Source of the DNA: Mariprofundus ferrooxydans PV-1
Lineage (GTDB): Bacteria > Pseudomonadota > Zetaproteobacteria > Mariprofundales > Mariprofundaceae
Direction of reading: 5' to 3'
NCBI RefSeq assembly: GCF_000153765.1
Contig: NZ_DS022295.1
Location: 1,326,887 to 1,390,886 of the forward strand
DNA: 64,000 nt
Under the pieces are notes generated by a model. The model saw nothing but the letters and a program-made list of their open reading frames with translations, searched no databases and was not told the DNA's origin. The translations under genes and the position numbers were made by a program. This document shows positions 17,568-24,898 of this stretch, piece after piece. The number at the start of each line of letters is the position of its first letter. The stretch's first letter is position 1.

Positions 17568-18251
17568 TCACGACTGCTGCAAACGATCGGCCAGCCAGGC
17601 CATATCTGCAGGCGTCGTGATTTTTCGATTGGCTGCATCGCCTTCACTGACATAAACGTCAAAACCGGCCGCCTCCAGCAACGAAGCGTCATCGGTATGC
17701 AATTGCAAACGCTCCTGCTCGCATCGCAGTGCCTTGTGAAACCACTCCCGGCGCGCAACCTGCGGCGTCTGAACGGCACGCAGACTCTCACGTGCCGGCG
17801 TCTCCAGCACCCGCCCGTCGCTATCAACCCGCTTGATCGTGTCATGCACAGCCAGGCCCGGCACGGCCGCACCATAGCGCGCAGCGGTATCAATCACATC
17901 GCCAAGCAATCGCTTCGACGGCAACGGTCTGGCTGCATCATGCACGGCCACAAGGTCAATATCAGCAGGCAGTGCCTGCAATCCCTGCTGCATGGAGTGC
18001 GCACGTGTGGCGCCGCCAACCACCGGCGGCAACAGCGTAAACGGAAAGCTCAAGCCAGCCACCAGTGAGGCAAAATAACTGTCTCCGGCCGCAATCACCG
18101 GCTGCACCAGTGCGATACGCGGCTCTGCAGCCAGATGCTCAAGCGTATGCAGCAGCAGCGCCTGCCCGCCCACGGCAATATACTGTTTGGGTACTTCGCC
18201 GCCAAATCGGCTGCCGGAACCGGCAGAGAGTAGTAACAGGCCAACATTCAT
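17568..18251 (-). CDS. ispD: 2-C-methyl-D-erythritol 4-phosphate cytidylyltransferase
   Basis: 227 residues from the ATG at 18251; the longer open frame upstream is not protein-like. The N-terminal LLSAGSGSRFGGEVPKQY is the CTP-binding loop (usually AAGxGxRMG.xxPKQ), here with Ser replacing one Ala. VHDAARPL, VQTPQV and TDDASLLEAAG are conserved. Operon with ispF. Confidence 0.95.
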   Translation of the reverse strand: MNVGLLLLSAGSGSRFGGEVPKQYIAVGGQALLLHTLEHLAAEPRIALVQPVIAAGDSYFASLVAGLSFPFTLLPPVVGGATRAHSMQQGLQALPADIDLVAVHDAARPLPSKRLLGDVIDTAARYGAAVPGLAVHDTIKRVDSDGRVLETPARESLRAVQTPQVARREWFHKALRCEQERLQLHTDDASLLEAAGFDVYVSEGDAANRKITTPADMAWLADRLQQS

Positions 18252-18403
18252 GTCCGGGATTGTGCGGCTTTCGCCGACATGGTCAAATACCACCGCTCTG
18301 CCTGCATTGTTTTGACATTGTCTTTTCAGCGGCCATCGGATAGAACACGCTTCATTATGAATGATCTCTTTCCATCCCTGTTTACCATGGCAGCCTGCCG
18401 CCA

Positions 18404-19225
18404 ATGAATTCCAGCCTACTGTTTCTGACTGCCGGCACCTGTATGCTCGTGGCTTCATTTATTATCTGGCGCGAAGCGCTGGGGCGATACGCCGGTGCCA
18501 ACCAGCAGCCCGCCAATCAGATCACCTCACTACTGGCGATTGCCATCGGCCTGAATATATGGGCAGTTCACCTGATGGACTCATTCACCGCCAACGGCAT
18601 CAATTTCACACTGGCAACCGGCGTTGCTGTGGCAACACTGCTTGTACAGGGCATCTATATGATCGGCATTATGCGCCACGGCATTCGGGGGTTGGGGTTG
18701 TTTCTGCTGCCCGCTTCGGTCGTGCCGTTAATACTGATCCCCATCCTGCCCGAAGCGCATACGCCCAACTGGGTACAGACCTCATCGCCATTGGAAACAG
18801 GTCATTTACTGATCTCCCTGCTGGCCTACGCCGTGCTGACACTGGCCGCGCTACATGCCGTGATGCAGATCATGCTGGACCGGGCGCTAAAGAAAAAACG
18901 GCTGACTGTGCTGGTACAGGCCCTGCCATCGCTGTTTGATATTGAGCGGCATATGATGGCTCAGGTCAAAATAGCTACTGTTCTGGTTGCGCTGAGCGTG
19001 TTCAGCGGCCTGAGCTGGCAATGGATGGAGTTCCAGCATTTTGCCATCCTCAATCACAAGGTTCTGCTGGCCCTGTTTTCACTCGGTATTCTCATCCTGC
19101 TGCTGATCAAGCGTCACTACTCCGACTGGCCGACGCGCATCGTCAGCCGCACCGTAATCGGCGCTTATTTCCTGCTGATGCTGGCCTATTTCGGTGTCAG
19201 CCTGATCAAGAGCTGGATGTACTGA
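18404..19225 (+). CDS. YpjD-like inner membrane protein (cytochrome c assembly / CcsA-HemX family)
   Basis: 273 residues with eight hydrophobic segments. The layout and conserved histidines (HAVMQI, LNHKVLL) match the cytochrome-c-assembly-protein family in its short YpjD form. It is immediately followed (13 bp) by a CorC/YfjD-type gene, the same pairing as ypjD-yfjD in enterobacteria. The role is uncertain; the family includes heme-handling membrane proteins. Confidence 0.75.
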   Translation: MNSSLLFLTAGTCMLVASFIIWREALGRYAGANQQPANQITSLLAIAIGLNIWAVHLMDSFTANGINFTLATGVAVATLLVQGIYMIGIMRHGIRGLGLFLLPASVVPLILIPILPEAHTPNWVQTSSPLETGHLLISLLAYAVLTLAALHAVMQIMLDRALKKKRLTVLVQALPSLFDIERHMMAQVKIATVLVALSVFSGLSWQWMEFQHFAILNHKVLLALFSLGILILLLIKRHYSDWPTRIVSRTVIGAYFLLMLAYFGVSLIKSWMY

Positions 19226-19238
19226 TCACCGCAACTAC

Positions 19239-20519
19239 ATGAACATTGACGGGTTCCCCCTCTCCATCGCTGCCGGCACACTGTTTTTTCTGCTGCTGCT
19301 CTCCGCCTTTTTTTCCGGCTCTGAAACCGCACTGACCCGATCCAGCCGCGTTCGTCTGCGGGTCAGAAGCGAACAGGGGGACAAGGGCTCCCAAAAGGCA
19401 GAGCAGCTGCTCGATCATCCGGAACGCATGCTCTCGACCATTCTGCTGGGCAATAATTTCGTCAATATCGCAGCTTCGGCTCTGGCCACCTCCCTGTTCA
19501 TTGAACGCTTCGGTGATGCAGGCATCCTCTACGCCACCATCGCCATGACTGTCGTTGTGCTGATATTCGCTGAAATTCTGCCCAAAACCATTGCCGTCGC
19601 ACATGCTGAAGGCATAGCAGGCAAAGTGGCAGGCACGATGTCCGTCATCCAGGCCGTCCTTAAACCCCTGGTCACGGCGCTGATGGCCGTCATCACCCTG
19701 CTTAAGAGACTGCTGCGCATTCCCCACCAGGAAGATACCCCACTCACCCACAGGGAGCTGGCCAGCATCATCGACATGAGTGCTGAGTCGGGGGTACTGG
19801 ATCAGGCCAGAGAACAGATGCTTAACAGCAGCCTGAGCCTGCACGAAGTAGCGGTGAAAGCGTTGATGACCCCGCGCAAGAAAATACGTATGCTTAACGG
19901 CCACGACAGTGTCGCTACCTGTCTGGAAATGATCGTCAACAAACCGAATTCCCGCTTCCCCGTTTACCTGCATGAAACAGATAACATCATCGGCATTGTC
20001 CATATCAGGGACCTATTGAAAATCGGACGTACAGACCGCCGTCTCAGCGACGCCATGATCTGGAAGACCCCGCCTTACATACCGGCCACCAAAAATGCAC
20101 TGGCGCAGCTCTTCGATTTCCAGAGCAACCATCAGCACATGGCCATCATCGTCGATGAGTTCGGCGATATTGAGGGTCTGATTACACTGGAAGATATTAT
20201 TGAAGAGATTGTCGGCGAGATTCACGATGAGTCTGACATTACGCCGCAGCTGGAAATGTGGCCACAGCCGGATGGTTCGCTGGTCAGCGCCGGCACGGTC
20301 GCACTGCATGATATCAACACAGCCCTGGATGCCGACCTGCCTGAAGAGGGCGCTACAACCATCGGCGGTCTGGTCGTCCAGATTCTCGGCGATCAGCCCG
20401 AAGGGCGTTTATGCATGAGCCTCGGCAATATGCGCGTTGAAATACTCAGCGTGCGCGGCAACTGGATCCGCCGCGTCCGCCTCTATCCCGTCGTCGAACA
20501 AGAGCAAAACATCCCCTGA
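19239..20519 (+). CDS. HlyC/CorC-family (CNNM-like) transporter with CBS pair
   Basis: 426 residues. The N-terminal DUF21/CNNM membrane domain (to about 170, with FFSGSETALTRSSRVRLR) is followed by two CBS motifs (about 210-330) and a C-terminal CorC_HlyC domain (340-420). Relatives act in Mg2+ or Co2+ export or resistance. It pairs with the YpjD-like gene. No clear terminator follows; 43 bp separate its stop from that of a convergent gene. Confidence 0.85.
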   Translation: MNIDGFPLSIAAGTLFFLLLLSAFFSGSETALTRSSRVRLRVRSEQGDKGSQKAEQLLDHPERMLSTILLGNNFVNIAASALATSLFIERFGDAGILYATIAMTVVVLIFAEILPKTIAVAHAEGIAGKVAGTMSVIQAVLKPLVTALMAVITLLKRLLRIPHQEDTPLTHRELASIIDMSAESGVLDQAREQMLNSSLSLHEVAVKALMTPRKKIRMLNGHDSVATCLEMIVNKPNSRFPVYLHETDNIIGIVHIRDLLKIGRTDRRLSDAMIWKTPPYIPATKNALAQLFDFQSNHQHMAIIVDEFGDIEGLITLEDIIEEIVGEIHDESDITPQLEMWPQPDGSLVSAGTVALHDINTALDADLPEEGATTIGGLVVQILGDQPEGRLCMSLGNMRVEILSVRGNWIRRVRLYPVVEQEQNIP

Positions 20520-20562
20520 ATCGAACGCCAAATAAAGCATACCCTTACAGAAGCCGGAGAAT

Positions 20563-21540
20563 CTAGCGCATCCAGCTCAGGCCAAAGGCAAGGCTGATAT
20601 CCTGCGTGGTTTTTTGGGTGACATTTTCAACAACTGACAGCGTCCAGCCCGTAGCGCCGGCGATCTGGCCGCGTAATCCGACAGAAACAAGCAGTGGCGA
20701 CAGCCCCAGATCGGACACATTGGCTGCGTGATAGGGTGAACCACCACCCTGTGCCTGCACGATCAGGGCCAGCGTATCAAACCGGTAGCCGACAACAAAA
20801 GAGCCCTGAAGATAAGTCGAATAGGAGATACCCGGCTCATGTTTCAGCAGCGGCTCTATCACCCAGCCTTCCGTATGGGTAAACCAGCTGCCGAGTCGCC
20901 ATGAAAGCACTGCCCCCAGAGCCAGATCCGGCGATCCGCTGCTCCAGCCACGCGCCCTTGAGGCTGTCGGCAGCTTGACGGCAGCAAGAGCTGCCACTCC
21001 CCAGTCATCGCCTGCGATCAGACTATATCTGCCGGAAAGTTCAATGTTACCCAACTCCCACTGCGATCGACCCTGCCAGGCTGTTCCCCGCCCATTATCA
21101 AAGGCATACGCAAAGCTGTTGTTCGGACGCATACGACGACCGCCCACAGCAATGCCGAGCATGTCATGAAAGCCTTTAATGGCACCATCAAATACGCCGT
21201 TGAATGGCCGCAGTACGGGAGTGCGCATGGTGAACTCCAAATGATCGCTGAACGCATGGCGGATTACGCCGTCCACAACATAGAGCTCCATATCCGTCAG
21301 CAATTGCGGATTAGGATAACGATCCATAATGCTTATGGATGATAAAGACTGATTCACTTCAAACGTCCACGATGGGTCATACAGGCGCAACGCCGAGTCC
21401 GGTGTCGGGGCAAAAAAACGCATCATGGGAGGATAGAAGTTACGTACAGGCAGAGGCTGCGACAGATCAGCAGCTGCCGCTTGTGTGACAACAGACATTG
21501 TTAGCAGCACACATCCAAACAGTCGATATAATAATAGCAT
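20563..21540 (-). CDS. DUF3187 outer membrane beta-barrel protein
   Basis: 325 residues with a signal peptide (residues 1-23, VVTQAAAA). The mature N-terminus PLPVRNFYPPMMRFF is the DUF3187 signature, and the remainder alternates aromatic and polar residues like beta-strands, with the C-terminal pattern SLAFGLSWMR. Function unknown in the family. Confidence 0.7.
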   Translation of the reverse strand: MLLLYRLFGCVLLTMSVVTQAAAADLSQPLPVRNFYPPMMRFFAPTPDSALRLYDPSWTFEVNQSLSSISIMDRYPNPQLLTDMELYVVDGVIRHAFSDHLEFTMRTPVLRPFNGVFDGAIKGFHDMLGIAVGGRRMRPNNSFAYAFDNGRGTAWQGRSQWELGNIELSGRYSLIAGDDWGVAALAAVKLPTASRARGWSSGSPDLALGAVLSWRLGSWFTHTEGWVIEPLLKHEPGISYSTYLQGSFVVGYRFDTLALIVQAQGGGSPYHAANVSDLGLSPLLVSVGLRGQIAGATGWTLSVVENVTQKTTQDISLAFGLSWMR

Positions 21541-21565
21541 CGGCGCTCCTTCCCTACTGAGGGGC

Positions 21566-21611
21566 TATGCTATAATCCAACAGCAGGCCATGCCAGACAT
21601 GGCCTGCTGTT
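21566..21611 (+). other. Extended -10 promoter motif directly abutting a 14-bp perfect hairpin
   Basis: TGCTATAAT (21568-21576) is a perfect extended -10 on the plus strand. It is followed at 21579 by AACAGCAGGCCATG, a 5-nt loop (21593-21597) and the exact complement (21598-21611). There is no T tract on either strand, so it is not a standard terminator. It might be a short RNA start or a transcript-end stabiliser for the 41-residue gene at 21729. Nothing else is visible in 21541-21728. Confidence 0.4.
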
Positions 21612-21728
21612 TCAATCTATCTGGTACAGAAAGTGATGCTGGGGTATGGATTCCTGTCAAAAATATTCAGTACGCCGGAGCCTCTCTTGTCCATGAGATT
21701 AGAAGCACGCGGTGAACGTGATTTCCTC

Positions 21729-21854
21729 CTAACGTGGCAGAAGCAGAACCAGCAGCATGATCACAGCCAGCGGTATCTGCAACAGCAGTAGCCATTCGTT
21801 TTTATTCCGGTGAAGAAACGTGTCTTGGTTCTCAATATGAAAAATAGCAGGCAT
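21729..21854 (-). CDS. Small single-pass membrane protein, 41 residues
   Basis: Starts at the ATG at 21854, preceded by the strong ribosome site AAGGAGG (spacing 6). The N-terminal half is polar (MPAIFHIENQDTFLHRNKNE) and residues 21-38 form one transmembrane helix (WLLLLQIPLAVIMLLVLL). Family not recognised. A palindrome at 21911-21927 lies 57 bp upstream and may control it. The same frame is open upstream, but those residues overlap the palindrome and lack a ribosome site. Confidence 0.6.
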   Translation of the reverse strand: MPAIFHIENQDTFLHRNKNEWLLLLQIPLAVIMLLVLLLPR

Positions 21855-21910
21855 GGCTTCCTCCTTGTCATCTGTACTCGACAAAACCAAGCCTGACAAC
21901 ATCTTAGGCT

Positions 21911-21927
21911 TGTGACAGTGAGTCACA
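21911..21927. promoter_or_regulatory. Palindromic operator candidate TGTGAC-N5-GTCACA
   Basis: A perfect 6-bp inverted repeat with 5-bp spacer just after the fmt coding end and upstream of the small membrane gene. It is CRP/FNR-like in sequence but one base short of the standard spacing, so the binding protein is unknown. Confidence 0.35.
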
Positions 21928-22863
21928 TCACGTGGTCAGAGCATCTCCGACTTTCAACGATGCGCCGCGCAAGTAATCGGCCGCTGACATCGCTTTTTTA
22001 CCCTCCGGCTGCAATGATTCAATACGATAGAGTGCGCCATCACCGCAGACTATATCCAGCGCACCGTCCGTACCTGCCACGCTCCCCGCAGCCATCGTAC
22101 TCCGCTGATCCGTTACCGATCCGACAATCAACTTCAGCCATTTCCCCTGCGCTTGCGTGCGTGCTCCCGGTTGCGGCGAGAAACAGCGCACGACTCGTGC
22201 GACACTGGCTGCAGGTTGCGACCAGTCGACCACCCGTTCGTCATTGCTCAGTTTGGCAGCGTAGGTAATGCCCTCTGCCGGTTGTGGCTCAGGCTGCAGG
22301 CCTGCGGCAATCGCAGGCAGCGTTTCCACCAGCAGCTGCGCCCCCAGCGGAGCCAGTGCGAACCACAGCTCGGAGCCGGTCGTTGTCTCATCAATCGGCA
22401 GCGTCCGGCAGGCATAAACACCGCCGGTATCCAGCCCCTCCTCCATCTGCATGATGCAAACACCTGTCTGGTTGTCTCCTGCCAGCAGTGCGCGCTCAAT
22501 CGGTGCGGCACCGCGCCAGCGCGGCAGCAGCGATGCATGCACGTTCACTGCGGCGATTTTCACCGCCTCCAGCCATGACTTCGGCAAGATCATGCCGAAT
22601 GCCACCACAACCAGCATATCCGCCTGCTTGCTCTCCAGCCATGCCAGCGCTTCTGTATTATCACGCAGGCGCTCCGGCGTAATCACGTCAATACCGGCAT
22701 CAAGCGCCGCCTGCTTGACCGCGGAGGGCTGCAATTTCATACCCCGGCCCGATTTGCGGTCCGGCTGGGAGACTACGCCCACCACATCAACATCCCGACA
22801 GGCAATCAATGCCTGCAGACAGGGAACGGAAAATCCGGGCGTACCGGCAAATACAATTTTCAT
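21928..22863 (-). CDS. fmt: Methionyl-tRNA formyltransferase
   Basis: 311 residues from the ATG at 22863 with GGAG 5 nt upstream; the 15 residues added by an earlier start are rejected. It formylates initiator Met-tRNA using 10-formyl-tetrahydrofolate. It begins MKIVFAGTPGFSVPCL; the conserved catalytic region NVHASLLPRWRGAAPIERA and the C-terminal OB-like domain are present. The usual partner def is not adjacent. Confidence 0.96.
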   Translation of the reverse strand: MKIVFAGTPGFSVPCLQALIACRDVDVVGVVSQPDRKSGRGMKLQPSAVKQAALDAGIDVITPERLRDNTEALAWLESKQADMLVVVAFGMILPKSWLEAVKIAAVNVHASLLPRWRGAAPIERALLAGDNQTGVCIMQMEEGLDTGGVYACRTLPIDETTTGSELWFALAPLGAQLLVETLPAIAAGLQPEPQPAEGITYAAKLSNDERVVDWSQPAASVARVVRCFSPQPGARTQAQGKWLKLIVGSVTDQRSTMAAGSVAGTDGALDIVCGDGALYRIESLQPEGKKAMSAADYLRGASLKVGDALTT

Positions 22864-22929
22864 ATTTTCTCCAAAAAAACTAATCACCGGCCGCACCTGC
22901 GCATCCATGCGGCTGGCTCATTTAAGCTA

Positions 22930-23010
22930 TCGCAGCTCGGGAGTGCCGAGCCTTGCTCCTGCCCATCACAAAGGACACCGCGTTGGGTAAAACTGGTGGG
23001 CAGGCCCGAC
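22930..23010. other. Two adjacent stem-loops in the long leader of fmt
   Basis: GCTCGG (22935-22940) pairs with CCGAGC (22946-22951), and CCTGCCCA (22958-22965) pairs with TGGGCAGG (22997-23004) around a 31-nt loop. They lie in the 224-bp gap between fmt and the YajL-like gene, both minus strand. I do not recognise a known RNA family. No ORF here is convincing. Confidence 0.3.
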
Positions 23011-23087
23011 TATTTACAGCATCCCAGCCAATAAATTACACACACTTTTTCTTACTCTGCATACGCAGCTGTGAATCGATTTTGACT

Positions 23088-23642
23088 CTAGGCTACGATG
23101 TCAGATTTGACCTCTACCGCTTTGGCTACACCGCACAGGCGGGCGACCAGACACAGCGCAAAGGCGACTGCCGTGCCCGCTCCCCGACTGGTAATCAAAA
23201 AGTCATCCTCAACCACCACATCATCTACATACACCGAGGAGGGCTGCAAGGCCTCCATCTCCGCCCGACATGCGGGGTATGAGGTCACCCGTTTGCCGGC
23301 AGTCAGGCCATAGGCGGCCAGCGCAGTCGGAGCAGCGCAGATCGCTGCTATCGATTTGCGCTCAGCCCGTAAGCGCTCCACCACCATTTTGACGGTGGCA
23401 TCATCGCGCAACAGATGTGCGTTCGGCATACCGCCCGGCAACACCACCATATCCCATGCATCGTCGGCCACATCACGAATATCCGCATCAGCAGCCATGG
23501 TCACGGCGGAACGACCTGTCACCATGTTGCCATCAAGGCTCGCCATGCATACCTCAACCCCCGCGCGTCGCAGAATATCGACGATGGCCAGCAGCTCAAT
23601 CTCTTCCACCCCTGTGGTAAACGGCACCAGTACCCTTGCCAT
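23088..23642 (-). CDS. DJ-1/PfpI family protein (YajL-like)
   Basis: 184 residues. The nucleophile elbow AAICAAPT has Cys102, and Glu14 in GVEEIE is the usual partner acid. VLPGGMPNAHLL and the C-terminal TSRGAGTAVAFAL are DJ-1 features. Relatives act as chaperone/deglycase-type stress proteins, a debated activity. It starts 2 bp after the YbiB-like gene ends, so they form an operon. Confidence 0.88.
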   Translation of the reverse strand: MARVLVPFTTGVEEIELLAIVDILRRAGVEVCMASLDGNMVTGRSAVTMAADADIRDVADDAWDMVVLPGGMPNAHLLRDDATVKMVVERLRAERKSIAAICAAPTALAAYGLTAGKRVTSYPACRAEMEALQPSSVYVDDVVVEDDFLITSRGAGTAVAFALCLVARLCGVAKAVEVKSDIVA

Positions 23643-23644
23643 GA

Positions 23645-24592
23645 TTAAACCTCCTTACTCCATCCACCCGGAAAACAACCCGTTGAAGCCCAGGCAAAGG
23701 CCTCGCCCATACGTTGAAGTACTGCCGCCTCCCGGTGGTTCATATCGCCCGCGAGCATAGCACTACTCTGTTGTTTCAGCAGTCCGGCATCCATCGCCTC
23801 ACGCGGATAGGGTGATAAACCCGCCTCATCAAAACATACACGACTGACCGTATCTCCCTGTTGTTGCACAATCACTTTCTGCCGATCGGCGTAGAGCTCC
23901 GGCTCGCCCTCCGCCCCCATGAAAATCAGCGAGCGCACCTGTCCGAGGCGCACATTGGCTCCGGCCATATAATCGGCATAGGGCGTATGGAAAAAACCGT
24001 TGAGCTGTCCTGCGCACATCAGGGGGTTCAACAGTCGCGCCACAGAGTTGGCGAATGAGCGTACTCCCAGACGCGGACGCAGATTGTAGATCGTAAACAG
24101 ATCGGGGCAAAAGTCGGACAGATCGGTATAAACAATGCCCTCGGCCTGCAACACAGCCCGGGCATCAGCCAACGTCTCTGCCCGTGTCACGCCAGCCGCC
24201 TCCAACACCTGCCAGGCCGTAACCCGCCCTGCGATGGCTTCAACACCGTGCACAAATATCGGGATGCCGGCATCCCGCGCCTTCAGCGCCGCTGCCAGAT
24301 AGGCATGGCCCGCCCTGCGCTTGCCCGCATAACAGGGCAGATCCACCGCTCCGGCCGGAGCTTCGGTTGCAGAAAAACCCTTGATATGGGAGTGCGCCGC
24401 CTGAACAAATCCGGCCAACTCCTCCGACACCTCCCCCTTCATGCGCATGGCAATCAGCAATGCACCCAGCTGTAACGGGTCCGCTCCCGGCTGCAGAAGC
24501 TGGCCAAAAACAGTCTGCGCCTCCTGCTGCGTCAGGTTTTCCGAACCATTTTTTCCACGCGCCACGCGATTGATCAGGGGAGAGATATCCAT
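23645..24592 (-). CDS. ybiB: YbiB-like protein of the TrpD2 / anthranilate phosphoribosyltransferase family
   Basis: 315 residues. The N-terminal helical domain (LINRVARGKNGSENLTQQEAQ) and the phosphoribosyltransferase-like body match the TrpD/nucleoside phosphorylase class III fold. The canonical PRPP-binding glycine loop of true TrpD is altered (CYAGKRRAGHAYLAA). YbiB relatives bind nucleic acid rather than make tryptophan; I infer that from the altered loop. Operon with the YajL-like gene. Confidence 0.75.
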   Translation of the reverse strand: MDISPLINRVARGKNGSENLTQQEAQTVFGQLLQPGADPLQLGALLIAMRMKGEVSEELAGFVQAAHSHIKGFSATEAPAGAVDLPCYAGKRRAGHAYLAAALKARDAGIPIFVHGVEAIAGRVTAWQVLEAAGVTRAETLADARAVLQAEGIVYTDLSDFCPDLFTIYNLRPRLGVRSFANSVARLLNPLMCAGQLNGFFHTPYADYMAGANVRLGQVRSLIFMGAEGEPELYADRQKVIVQQQGDTVSRVCFDEAGLSPYPREAMDAGLLKQQSSAMLAGDMNHREAAVLQRMGEAFAWASTGCFPGGWSKEV

Positions 24593-24647
24593 AGGCGACT
24601 TGTACCACTGGCCGCGCGGACTGGAAACCCCGCATTTCTACAGCCAC

Positions 24648-24815
24648 TTAACCCGGATTATTCATGAACCGTTGTGATAATTGCGCCGAACGTTTGTTTG
24701 CAACGAATTATGAGGAAATAGTGCGTAGCGGTGCTTACGGACTTTTGACGAAGGATTTGGTGAAGACAAACGGACAAGCAAGGGCGCAACAGTGTTTATG
24801 AATATTCCGGGTTAA
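24648..24815. mobile_element. MITE-like element with 21-bp terminal inverted repeats
   Basis: Left end TTAACCCGGATTATTCATGA (from 24648) and right end, read in reverse, TTAACCCGGAATATTCATAA (from 24815) match at 19 of 21 positions. The 168-bp element has no ORF, and its interior has further imperfect inverted repeats (CGTTTGTTT near the left, ACAAACG near the right). No clear target duplication. It ends 2 bp before the first Pho repeat of the olsF promoter. The rest of the gap 24593-24898 is that promoter. Confidence 0.7.
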
Positions 24816-24817
24816 AA

Positions 24818-24873
24818 GTGTCACGCCCCTGTCATGGCCCTGCAACAGGGATGTCATGCAAGCATGCCATTAT
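24818..24873 (+). promoter_or_regulatory. Pho box (four repeats) and -10 for the OlsF-like gene
   Basis: GTGTCAC (24818), CTGTCAT (24829), CTGCAAC (24840) and ATGTCAT (24851) are four CTGTCAT-like 7-mers at an exact 11-bp period. A CATTAT -10 hexamer begins at 24868, 10 bp after the last repeat, the PhoB-dependent promoter layout. A short leader then reaches GGAGG and the TTG start at 24899. Confidence 0.8.
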
Positions 24874-24898
24874 GCGTTTGATCGCATGGAGGTCTCCC

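Noticed and set aside
23180..24815. CRISPR array or phage genes anywhere in the window
   Set aside because: No regularly spaced direct repeats and no integrase, capsid or Cas-like product was found.
24818..24898. Upstream 27 codons of the olsF open frame
   Set aside because: The region is a four-repeat Pho box with -10; the TTG at 24899 has GGAGG at correct spacing.
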